From Bacteroidaceae bacterium (GTDB taxonomy: Bacteria > Bacteroidota > Bacteroidia > Bacteroidales > Bacteroidaceae): a stretch of DNA of 5,667 nt. How positions within the stretch are numbered: position 1 is the stretch's first letter; each line of letters starts with the position of its first letter. The notes beneath the pieces were generated by a model, which was given only the letters and a program-made list of their open reading frames with translations, was not told the origin of the DNA and made no database searches. This document shows positions 1-5,667 of the stretch, piece after piece. The stretch covers positions 1 through 5,667 of the forward strand of contig JAEEOD010000244.1 of the NCBI GenBank assembly GCA_016284115.1, given 5' to 3'. A program made the position numbers and the translations under genes.

Positions 1-484
1 GCTGTTTCACGATGGCACGGATGAAAGGCACACTGCCAGGTTGGTTGCCTGGAGCCAAACCTAACCAGTCCATCAATTTCAGTTTATGCTCAGGACGGTA
101 TGGGGGCAAGTAATGAATTTGCTGACCTTTGTTTTGGGCTCTTTTCAGATATTCAATAACTTTTAGGAAAGGACGGGTATCACTAACACCTGTTTCAGCA
201 GCTTTTTCCTGTAATGTTGGCAATACACCAGTCCAAACGATATAATCGATGGAAGCTTCATCGCCAAACAAAATCTCTTTGTCTTCATCGATATCAATGA
301 TGGCAGCAAGTCCAGCTTGTGAGATGCCAAAGTAATACAGGAAGGAGGAGTCTTGACGATAACGGAAGGCGTTATCTTCGTAATTTAATCCCATATCGTC
401 GTTGCCTAAAAAAAGCAACAAACCAGAGCCAACGGTTTTCTTTAGCAGGGCTCTTCGCTGCATATAGGTTTCTTTCGCAAACAT
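1..484 (-). CDS. pepP: Xaa-Pro aminopeptidase (aminopeptidase P), N-terminal part, cut by window edge
   Basis: The first 161 codons are visible, starting with MFAKETYMQRR at 484 and running off the left edge. Aminopeptidase P is a metallopeptidase that removes the N-terminal residue from peptides whose second residue is proline. The visible part is the N-terminal, non-catalytic creatinase-like domain. It includes RQDSSFLYYFG (residues about 44-54), a typical signature of Bacteroidota aminopeptidase P, followed by IIDIDEDKEILFGD and, near the cut edge, HYLPPYRPE. The pita-bread catalytic domain with its metal ligands lies outside the window, so activity cannot be judged. No signal peptide is seen, so the protein is probably cytoplasmic. 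The start is supported by an in-frame TAA at 497-499 with no other ATG between it and 484. The gene is divergent from rpoN. Family assignment is by recognition of the sequence; the symbol is the usual one for this family. Confidence 0.85.
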   Translation of the reverse strand, partial: MFAKETYMQRRALLKKTVGSGLLLFLGNDDMGLNYEDNAFRYRQDSSFLYYFGISQAGLAAIIDIDEDKEILFGDEASIDYIVWTGVLPTLQEKAAETGVSDTRPFLKVIEYLKRAQNKGQQIHYLPPYRPEHKLKLMDWLGLAPGNQPGSVPFIRAIVKQ

Positions 485-511
485 ATTTTTAAGTTTTTAA
501 GTTATTATGGG

Positions 512-519
512 CAAAGATA
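512..519 (-). promoter_or_regulatory. putative -7 element for the aminopeptidase P gene
   Basis: Read on the minus strand this is TATCTTTG, an exact match to the Bacteroidota -7 consensus TAnnTTTG, about 28 bases before the ATG at 484. No good -33 TTTG is present 19-21 bases further upstream, so the promoter is inferred from the -7 element and its position alone. Confidence 0.5.
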
Positions 520-532
520 CAAGAAAAAAACG

Positions 533-540
533 TATTTTTG
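533..540 (+). promoter_or_regulatory. putative -7 element for rpoN
   Basis: TATTTTTG matches TAnnTTTG exactly and ends 30 bases before the rpoN ATG. This would give a leader of roughly 20-25 bases, A/T-rich and without a Shine-Dalgarno sequence, as is usual in this phylum. A matching -33 TTTG is not seen at the expected distance. Given the local A/T richness a chance match is possible. Confidence 0.42.
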
Positions 541-570
541 CATACTGATATAATTAAACGTTATTAAAAA

Positions 571-2052
571 ATGACTCAAAACTCCAACCAGATTCAAGTG
601 CAGTCACAACAACAGTTGCAGACGCTTTCGCCCTTGCAGATTCTTGTGGTGAAATTGCTGGAATTGCCTACTGTGGAGTTTGAGGATAGGGTGAAGTCTG
701 AGTTACTCGACAATCCTGCATTGGAGGAAGGGAAAGAAGAAACACCCGAGAATGTAGCAGATGAGTTGTCAAACTCTGAGGACGAAGGCGATACCAGCTA
801 TAATGCCTTGGATGACTACCGCAGTGATGACGATATCCCAGATTACAGACTTCAGGAACACAATTACTCTCGCAACGAAAGGATGGAGGAGATTCCTTTC
901 AGTGATACAACTTCTTTTTACGAGACACTAAAAGACCAATTGGGAGAGCACGACTTGGATGAGCATCAGCGTCAGTTGGCAGAGTATCTGATAGGCTCGT
1001 TAGACGATGACGGCTTGTTGCGTAAGTCTCTTGATGCGATTGTTGACGAACTGCTTATCTATATGGGAGTTGAAACAACCGTGCAAGAATTGGAGTACGT
1101 CCTTCAGGTTATTCAGCAATTTGATCCTGCCGGCATTGGAGCCCGTGATTTGCAGGAGTGTCTGCTCATTCAAATTAGACGAAAGGCGCAAACACCAGAA
1201 GGGAAGCAAGACTCTTTATTGCCTTTGGAAGAAAAGATAATCAGTTCCTTCTATAAAGAGTTCACTTCCAAGCATTGGGATAAGATATGCCAGCAGTTGG
1301 GAGTGAGCGAAGAACAATGTCAACAAGCCATCAAGGAGATAACACGTCTCAACCCTCGTCCTGGATCTTCTATGGGTGAGGCAATAGGTAAGAACTTACA
1401 GCAAATCACCCCTGACTTTATCGTAGATATAGATGATGAGGGCAATGTGTCTTTCAGCCTTAACAACCCCAATTTGCCAGAATTGCGCTTAAATCCCGAC
1501 TTCAACCGTCAGTTGAAAGAGCAAACTGATAATAGTGTAAAACAGACGCGAGAGCAGAAAGAAGCGGCTCTTTTCCTCAAACAGAAGATAGATGCTGCTC
1601 AGGGCTTTATAGATGCTATCCGTCAGCGACAAACCACCATGACTAATGTCATGAAGGCTATCATTGAATTGCAATATTCTTTCTTTCAGGAAGGTGATGA
1701 ATCGTTGCTGAAACCAATGATATTAAAGGATGTAGCTGATCGTGCAAAACTTGATATATCTACCGTTTCACGTGTTTGCAACAGCAAATATGTACAGACC
1801 CCTTATGGTATATTTTCCTTGCGTTATTTCTTCACTGAAGGTTTTGTTAGGCAAGATGGCGAGGAAATGTCCTCTCGTGAGGTAAAGAAGATACTGAAGG
1901 AAGTGATTAATAAAGAAGACAAACATCATCCATTGACTGATGATGAACTGACTAAGATAATGGAAGATAAAGGCTACCCTATGGCTCGTCGAACAGTGGC
2001 CAAATATCGCATGCAGCTTAACATCCCTGTAGCTAGAATGAGAAGAGAATAA
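571..2052 (+). CDS. rpoN: RNA polymerase sigma-54 factor
   Basis: The 493-residue product is of normal length for sigma-54, the alternative sigma factor that directs RNA polymerase to -24/-12 promoters and needs an AAA+ activator to open DNA. Region I (about 8-54) is glutamine- and leucine-rich (QLQTLSPLQ, ELLDNPALEE). An acidic region II follows (about 55-105). The core-binding domain (about 115-310) carries FDPAGIGARDLQECLL at 184-199 and NPRPG at 261-265. The helix-turn-helix lies near 385-408 (LKDVADRAKLDISTVSRV). The RpoN box at 472-481 reads ARRTVAKYRM, where the classical last residue is Glu. The start is the first ATG after an in-frame TAA at 565-567. The neighbouring membrane phosphatase begins 13 bases after the stop, suggesting one transcript. 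No activator gene is present in the window, so the regulon cannot be inferred. Confidence 0.97.
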   Translation: MTQNSNQIQVQSQQQLQTLSPLQILVVKLLELPTVEFEDRVKSELLDNPALEEGKEETPENVADELSNSEDEGDTSYNALDDYRSDDDIPDYRLQEHNYSRNERMEEIPFSDTTSFYETLKDQLGEHDLDEHQRQLAEYLIGSLDDDGLLRKSLDAIVDELLIYMGVETTVQELEYVLQVIQQFDPAGIGARDLQECLLIQIRRKAQTPEGKQDSLLPLEEKIISSFYKEFTSKHWDKICQQLGVSEEQCQQAIKEITRLNPRPGSSMGEAIGKNLQQITPDFIVDIDDEGNVSFSLNNPNLPELRLNPDFNRQLKEQTDNSVKQTREQKEAALFLKQKIDAAQGFIDAIRQRQTTMTNVMKAIIELQYSFFQEGDESLLKPMILKDVADRAKLDISTVSRVCNSKYVQTPYGIFSLRYFFTEGFVRQDGEEMSSREVKKILKEVINKEDKHHPLTDDELTKIMEDKGYPMARRTVAKYRMQLNIPVARMRRE

Positions 2053-2065
2053 AGTAGTTCAGAAT

Positions 2066-2728
2066 ATGACAGATCATAACAAGACAGAGGCAGCACTTAT
2101 TCGTATAGCAAGGATAATATCGGCATTCTTCTCGCCGTATTATATTGCTTTCGTAGCTTTTCTTATCTTGTTTGTGTTTTCATATCTTCGTATTATGCCG
2201 CTACAATATAAACTTATTGTTTTAGGTGTGGTATATGCATTTACCATCTTGATTCCTCAATTAACCATATATATATTTAGGAAAGTCAATGGTTATACGC
2301 ATGATGACATGGCTCAACGTCGCCATAGATATGTGCCATTATTTCTGTACTTAATTTCTTATGTCTTTTGTTTGATTATCATGCGCCGTCTCAATATCCC
2401 CTGGTATATGAAGGGCATTATACTAACAGCTTTATTGATGATGGTGCTCTGTCTTGTTCTTAACCTACGATGGCGCATCAGTGAGCACATGACAGGGGCT
2501 GGTGCCACCATTGGTGGATTGGTAGCATTCAGTATGCTCTTTGGTTACAATCCTGTTTGGTGGCTTTGTGCGCTGATTTTGGTAACGGGTGTAGTGGGTT
2601 CTGCTCGTATTGTCTTGGGGCATCATTCTTTGGGCGAAGTGTTGGTGGGTTTTGCTGTTGGTTTAGCATGTTCATTCATGGTTTTACATCCCTTCTATAA
2701 CGATTTACTCCGATTTCTGCTTTTTTAG
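2066..2728 (+). CDS. PAP2-family membrane phosphatase (lipid phosphate phosphatase-like)
   Basis: This 220-residue, very hydrophobic protein has about six or seven membrane segments (roughly 15-39, 48-71, 90-106, 115-134, 145-160, 164-180, 190-208). PAP2 enzymes remove phosphate from membrane lipids such as phosphatidic acid or undecaprenyl pyrophosphate using a histidine nucleophile. Degenerate versions of the three family motifs are visible in order: RRHRYVP at 85-91; SEHMTGAG at 139-146, with Ser139 and His141 where the family has PSGH; and ARIVLGHHSLGE at 180-191, which follows SRxxxxxHxxxD spacing with Arg181, His187 and Glu191 in place of Asp. The conserved Arg and both His residues are therefore present, so activity is plausible, but the substrate is unknown. 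It follows rpoN by 13 bases and is probably co-transcribed. No functional link to sigma-54 is evident from sequence. Confidence 0.8.
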   Translation: MTDHNKTEAALIRIARIISAFFSPYYIAFVAFLILFVFSYLRIMPLQYKLIVLGVVYAFTILIPQLTIYIFRKVNGYTHDDMAQRRHRYVPLFLYLISYVFCLIIMRRLNIPWYMKGIILTALLMMVLCLVLNLRWRISEHMTGAGATIGGLVAFSMLFGYNPVWWLCALILVTGVVGSARIVLGHHSLGEVLVGFAVGLACSFMVLHPFYNDLLRFLLF

Positions 2729-2739
2729 ATGGTAAAATA

Positions 2740-2771
2740 TTTGCAAGTATTCCCGTTTTATGGTATATTTG
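2740..2771 (+). promoter_or_regulatory. promoter of the gcvH-purE-ispG unit
   Basis: TTTG at 2740-2743 and TATATTTG at 2764-2771 are separated by 20 bases. This matches the Bacteroidota housekeeping promoter architecture (-33 TTTG, about 20 bases, -7 TAnnTTTG). Transcription would start near 2777-2780, about 30 bases before the preferred gcvH start at 2808. A 10-base palindrome, AAATGCATTT (2774-2783), sits over the expected start site; whether it is an operator is unknown. Confidence 0.7.
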
Positions 2772-2807
2772 CGAAATGCATTTATGAATAACCTAAAAAC
2801 GATAGAT

Positions 2808-3188
2808 ATGAATTTTCCTGAAAACATCAAGTACACCAGTGAACATGAATGGATTCGTGTAGAAGGTGACGTAGCCTATATAGGCATTACTGACTATGCA
2901 CAAGACCAGTTGGGTGACATAGTGTTTATCGATATCCAAACTGTGGGTGAAACACTTAATGCTGGCGAAGTGTTCGGCACCATTGAGGTGGTTAAGACCA
3001 TTTCCGACATTTTTATGCCAGTTGGTGGTGAGGTGCTTGAGCAGAATGAGGCTTTGGAAGACCAACCAGAACTTGTGAACAAAGATCCATATGGAGAAGG
3101 CTGGCTAATCAAGATTAAACCCGATTCTACAGCTGATTATGACGCGTTGTTGGATGCAGAGGGATACAAGAAATTAATTAACTTATAA
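2808..3188 (+). CDS. gcvH: Glycine cleavage system H protein
   Basis: This 126-residue protein is full length for GcvH, the lipoylated carrier that shuttles the aminomethyl group of glycine between the P, T and L proteins of the glycine cleavage complex in the cytoplasm. It opens with IKYTSEHEWIRVEGD and has the compact biotinyl/lipoyl fold signature GITDYAQDQLGDIVFID (26-42). The lipoylated lysine is Lys63 within TIEVVKTISDIFMPV (58-72). The conserved NKDPYGEGW follows near 95. In-frame ATGs also exist at 2760 and 2784, but the ATG at 2760 lies upstream of the predicted -7 element and its extension is unlike the family N-terminus. The start at 2808 (MNFPENIKYT) gives the usual length. The P, T and L genes are not adjacent. 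The gene begins a tight cluster with purE 11 bases downstream. Confidence 0.96.
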   Translation: MNFPENIKYTSEHEWIRVEGDVAYIGITDYAQDQLGDIVFIDIQTVGETLNAGEVFGTIEVVKTISDIFMPVGGEVLEQNEALEDQPELVNKDPYGEGWLIKIKPDSTADYDALLDAEGYKKLINL

Positions 3189-3199
3189 TATATTTTTAT

Positions 3200-3709
3200 A
3201 TGAAAGCATTGGTAAGTATCGTGATGGGCAGCATCAGTGACCTGCCCGTAATGGAGAAGGCTGCCGATTTCCTGAATGAACTGGGAGTTCCTTTTGAGAT
3301 GTGTACACTTTCTGCGCATCGTACGCCAAGTGCTGTAGCTGATTTTGCGCAGCAGGCTAAGGGCCGTGGCATTCAGGTGATTATTGCAGGAGCCGGTATG
3401 GCTGCTGCTCTGCCAGGTGTTATCGCAGCGAATACTACGCTGCCAGTTATCGGTGTTCCAATCAACAGCGGCCCGTTGATGGGTGTTGATGCTCTTTATT
3501 CAATGGTACAGATGCCTCCCGGTGTTCCTGTAGCTACTATGGCTGTTAATGGTGGTCAGAATGCAGCTTTAATGGCAGCTGAAATCCTAGCATTGTCAGA
3601 TGCTAAGTTAGCTGGCAAGCTTGATGATTATAAGAAGAAATCTGCTTCTAAGGTAACACAGGCTAACGAAGTCTTGGCAAATGTAAAGTATGATTGCAGA
3701 GTAATCTGA
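3200..3709 (+). CDS. purE: 5-(carboxyamino)imidazole ribonucleotide mutase (PurE)
   Basis: This 169-residue cytoplasmic enzyme of de novo purine synthesis matches the usual PurE length. In class I organisms it converts N5-carboxyaminoimidazole ribonucleotide, made by PurK, to 4-carboxyaminoimidazole ribonucleotide. The phosphate-binding GSISD is at 10-14. SAHRTP at 38-43 contains the catalytic His40. A conserved stretch from GVPINS to YSMVQMPPGVPVAT spans 85-113, and NAALMAAEIL lies at 121-130. SAHRTP and DALYSMVQMP favour class I over the CO2-using class II enzymes, which I recall having SAHKT. One motif deviates: class I GGAAHLPG reads GMAAALPG (66-73), so the position of E. coli His75 is Ala70. 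purK is not in the window. The gene follows gcvH after an 11-base, A/T-only gap, and its TGA shares its final A with the ispG start. Confidence 0.95.
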   Translation: MKALVSIVMGSISDLPVMEKAADFLNELGVPFEMCTLSAHRTPSAVADFAQQAKGRGIQVIIAGAGMAAALPGVIAANTTLPVIGVPINSGPLMGVDALYSMVQMPPGVPVATMAVNGGQNAALMAAEILALSDAKLAGKLDDYKKKSASKVTQANEVLANVKYDCRVI

Positions 3710-5541
3710 TGAACTTGTTCAATTATCAGCGCCGCAAGTCAGGCACAGTTAATATAGGAGCCACCCCTTTGGGCGGCTCCTATCCTATACGTCTACAAAG
3801 TATGACTAACACTGCTACCCGTGATACTGAGGGTAGTGTGGCTCAGATTAAGCGTATCGTAGAGGTAGGAGGCGAGTATGTTCGTCTAACTACTCAAGGT
3901 GTAGCTGAGGCTGAAAACCTACAATACATCAATGCTGCCTTGCGTAAAGATGGTTGCATGATTCCATTGGTAGCCGATGTGCACTTCAATCCTGTTGTAG
4001 CTGACATAGCAGCACTTTATGCTGAAAAGGTGCGCATCAATCCTGGAAATTATGTTGATCCTGCTCGTAAGTTCGAGAAGCTGGAATATACCGATGAAGA
4101 TTATGCGCAGGAATTACAACGTTTGCATGATCGTTTCGTTCAGTTTCTTAACATCTGCAAGAATCAGCACACTGCTATCCGTATTGGTGTCAACCATGGT
4201 TCGTTGTCTGATCGCATCATGTCACGCTATGGCGATACTCCAGAAGGAATGGTGGAGTCGTGTATGGAATACTTGCGCATCTGCGTGGAGGAACAATTCA
4301 AGGACGTGGTGATATCCATTAAAGCATCCAACGCTTCCATTATGGTTCGCACTGTGCGTCTTCTGGTGGATGTGATGAATCGTGAAAACATGGATTTTCC
4401 ACTACATCTTGGCGTTACAGAAGCTGGTGAAGGCGAGGATGGTCGCATCAAGTCTGCCTTGGGTATTGGAGCTTTGTTAGCAGATGGTTATGGTGATACC
4501 ATTCGTGTTTCTCTTAGTGAAGCTCCTGAGGCTGAGATTCCTGTGGCGAAGAAGTTGCGTGATTATGTATTATCACGTCAGTTTCACTTGCCTATCGAAG
4601 CTAAAATGGCTTCTGAGTTCGACTACCTGCATCCCGTACGTCGCCAGACAAAGGCTGTGCACAACATAGGTGGCGAATATGTGCCTGTTGTTGTTGCGGC
4701 TAGATTTTTTGAACCTTATTCATTTAAACCTGACTTCATACCCGATTATGTGTATGTTGGTAGAAATCTACCATCAACATGGCAGGAAGATGTTCATTAT
4801 ATTGTGGATGCAGATGTGTGGACGGGTATAGATAATACATTTCCTGCGTATAAAAAGGAGTTTCTTCCTTTTATCAGCATGAACCCTGCATCGCTGAAAT
4901 TTTTATTCATAACTTATCAAGACCTAAACGATGAAGTACTTGCCTGCCTGAAATATCATCCTGAGGTGGTAGTGATAAGTCAGAGTAATCACATCAACCG
5001 TGTGGGGGAGCAGCGTGCCGTAGCGCATAAACTGATGGCCAGTGGGTTGCAGAACCCTTTGGTGTTTATCCAGCACTATGCGGAACAAGAGATTGAAGAC
5101 CTTCAAATTCGTGCCTCAGCTGATATGGGGCCACTTATCTTTGATGGGTTGTGCGACGGTATCATGTTGTATAACAATGGTTATCTGGCTGACCCTGTAA
5201 TTGACCAGACTGCTTTTAGTATATTGCAGGCAGGACGTTTGCGCATGGTCAAAACAGAATATATCTCTTGTCCTGGTTGTGGACGTACTCTCTATAATCT
5301 GGAAGAGACAATCGCTCGCATCAAGGCAGCAACATCCCACCTTAAAGGTCTTAAGATTGGCATTATGGGTTGCATTGTCAATGGCCCTGGTGAAATGGCT
5401 GATGCTGATTATGGCTATGTGGGAGCAGGACGTGGCAAGGTGAGTCTCTACAAGCAAAAGCAATGTATCGAGAAGAACATTCCTGAGGAGCAGGCGGTAG
5501 AACGTCTTCTAGAGTTTATAGAGACTGATAGACAGATGTAA
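3709..5541 (+). CDS. ispG: 4-hydroxy-3-methylbut-2-enyl diphosphate synthase, long three-domain form
   Basis: IspG (GcpE) is the [4Fe-4S] enzyme that reductively opens 2-C-methylerythritol 2,4-cyclodiphosphate to HMBPP, the penultimate MEP-pathway step. The product is 610 residues, against about 370-410 for the two-domain form. The TIM-barrel domain (about 1-275) has SMTNT at 31-35, NPGNY at 111-115, RIGVNHGSL at 158-166 and HLGVTEAGEGEDG from 233. A middle segment of about 240 residues (275-515), absent from E. coli IspG, corresponds to the extra domain known in plant and Bacteroidota enzymes. The C-terminal cluster domain has CPGC (Cys521, Cys524), Cys555 and Glu562 in GCIVNGPGE, the expected four ligands. 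The ATG at 3709 overlaps the purE stop by one base (TGATG), suggesting translational coupling, and gives MNLFNYQRRKSG. A TTG 15 bases upstream is less likely. The electron donor (ferredoxin or flavodoxin) cannot be read from sequence. Confidence 0.97.
   Translation: MNLFNYQRRKSGTVNIGATPLGGSYPIRLQSMTNTATRDTEGSVAQIKRIVEVGGEYVRLTTQGVAEAENLQYINAALRKDGCMIPLVADVHFNPVVADIAALYAEKVRINPGNYVDPARKFEKLEYTDEDYAQELQRLHDRFVQFLNICKNQHTAIRIGVNHGSLSDRIMSRYGDTPEGMVESCMEYLRICVEEQFKDVVISIKASNASIMVRTVRLLVDVMNRENMDFPLHLGVTEAGEGEDGRIKSALGIGALLADGYGDTIRVSLSEAPEAEIPVAKKLRDYVLSRQFHLPIEAKMASEFDYLHPVRRQTKAVHNIGGEYVPVVVAARFFEPYSFKPDFIPDYVYVGRNLPSTWQEDVHYIVDADVWTGIDNTFPAYKKEFLPFISMNPASLKFLFITYQDLNDEVLACLKYHPEVVVISQSNHINRVGEQRAVAHKLMASGLQNPLVFIQHYAEQEIEDLQIRASADMGPLIFDGLCDGIMLYNNGYLADPVIDQTAFSILQAGRLRMVKTEYISCPGCGRTLYNLEETIARIKAATSHLKGLKIGIMGCIVNGPGEMADADYGYVGAGRGKVSLYKQKQCIEKNIPEEQAVERLLEFIETDRQM
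3754..3783 (+). other. strong stem-loop inside the 5' end of ispG
   Basis: ATAGGAGCC (3754-3762) pairs perfectly with GGCTCCTAT (3775-3783). After one A/C mismatch, CCC (3764-3766) pairs with GGG (3771-3773) around a four-base loop. The 12-pair hairpin begins 45 bases after the ispG start codon and has no T tract, so it is not a typical terminator. It encodes part of the conserved GATPLGGSYP segment, so it may be a by-product of the protein sequence. Confidence 0.55.
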
Positions 5542-5552
5542 GAAGTAAGATG

Positions 5553-5595
5553 TAAAGGGGCTGATGGTTATTCCTTCCAGCCCTTTATTTATATA
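5553..5595 (+). terminator. intrinsic terminator after ispG
   Basis: TAAAGGGGCTG (5553-5563) pairs with CAGCCCTTTA (5578-5587) with one bulged G. A few further inner pairs (GG with CC) form around a TTATT loop. A T/A-rich tail, TTTATATAAG, follows. It lies 11 bases after the ispG stop and would end the gcvH-purE-ispG transcript. The tail is interrupted by A residues, as is common in this phylum. Confidence 0.75.
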
Positions 5596-5667
5596 AGACT
5601 TCAATTTTTAAAACTCCTTAATTTTTTACGAAAAGTACATTTTTTTTGTTTTTTTTTAGCCATTTTT
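5596..5667. other. A/T-rich intergenic end with T8-G-T9 tract
   Basis: No coding potential is visible. The stretch contains T runs of eight (5640-5647) and nine (5649-5657) split by one G. The TTTG at 5645-5648 could be a -33 element of a promoter for a gene to the right; with a 20-base spacer its -7 element would begin just beyond the window end at about 5669. This is speculative. Confidence 0.3.

Noticed and set aside
2729..2791. 20-codon ATG frame right after the PAP2 stop
   Set aside because: It overlaps the gcvH promoter, is very short and has no recognisable features.
2793..3065. Open frame of 90 codons on the minus strand across gcvH
   Set aside because: It is antisense to the conserved lipoyl domain and has no family resemblance.
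3694..3708. Upstream TTG start for ispG
   Set aside because: It adds only five residues inside purE; the ATG at 3709 in the TGATG overlap is the normal arrangement.
3200..3709. PurE as a class II (CO2-using) AIR carboxylase
   Set aside because: SAHRTP and the YSMVQMPPGVPVAT stretch match class I better; only the GMAAALPG segment deviates.
5116..5463. Open frame of 115 codons on the minus strand inside ispG
   Set aside because: It lies opposite the conserved Fe-S domain of IspG, has no recognisable motif and is a shadow of the real gene.
5534..5555. Direct repeat AGATGTAA at 5534-5541 and 5548-5555
   Set aside because: Eight bases in low-complexity purine-rich sequence around a stop codon; most likely chance.
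1..5667. CRISPR array, mobile element, tRNA, defence or toxin-antitoxin genes
   Set aside because: No spaced repeats, transposase or integrase motifs, tRNA-like folds or known defence domains were seen; nearly all sequence is accounted for by housekeeping genes.

Overview
The window looks like an ordinary chromosomal segment from a member of the Bacteroidota, most likely order Bacteroidales and close to Prevotella. Three things point there. The protein sequences resemble those of that group. Shine-Dalgarno sequences are absent and the leaders before start codons are A/T-rich. There are several copies of the Bacteroidota -7 promoter element TAnnTTTG. This placement rests on pattern recognition, not on a database search.

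Layout. On the minus strand, positions 1-484 hold the start of a Xaa-Pro aminopeptidase (aminopeptidase P) gene that runs off the left edge. An 86-base A/T-rich divergent promoter region follows. All remaining genes are on the plus strand and closely packed: rpoN (sigma-54, 571-2052), a PAP2-type membrane phosphatase (2066-2728), gcvH (glycine cleavage H protein, start best placed at 2808, end 3188), purE (3200-3709) and ispG (3709-5541, the long three-domain form). A stem-loop with a T-rich tail at 5553-5595 closes the run. The last ~70 bases are A/T-rich with two long T tracts and no gene.

Organisation. Spacing suggests two transcription units. The first is rpoN-PAP2 (13-base gap), read from the divergent region. 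The second is gcvH-purE-ispG (11-base gap, then a 1-base TGATG overlap). It is read from a well-formed Bacteroidota promoter at 2740-2771, with a -33 TTTG, a 20-base spacer and a TATATTTG -7 element. Read-through from the first unit into the second remains possible because no terminator is visible between them.

The genes serve unrelated core tasks: alternative sigma factor, lipid phosphate chemistry, one-carbon/glycine metabolism, purine synthesis and isoprenoid precursor synthesis by the MEP pathway. I see no mobile element, CRISPR array, tRNA, rRNA, toxin-antitoxin or defence system, and no sign of a new system. The points worth a second look are small: substituted motif residues in RpoN, PurE and the PAP2 protein, a strong hairpin just inside ispG, and the promoter/start-site arrangement of gcvH.
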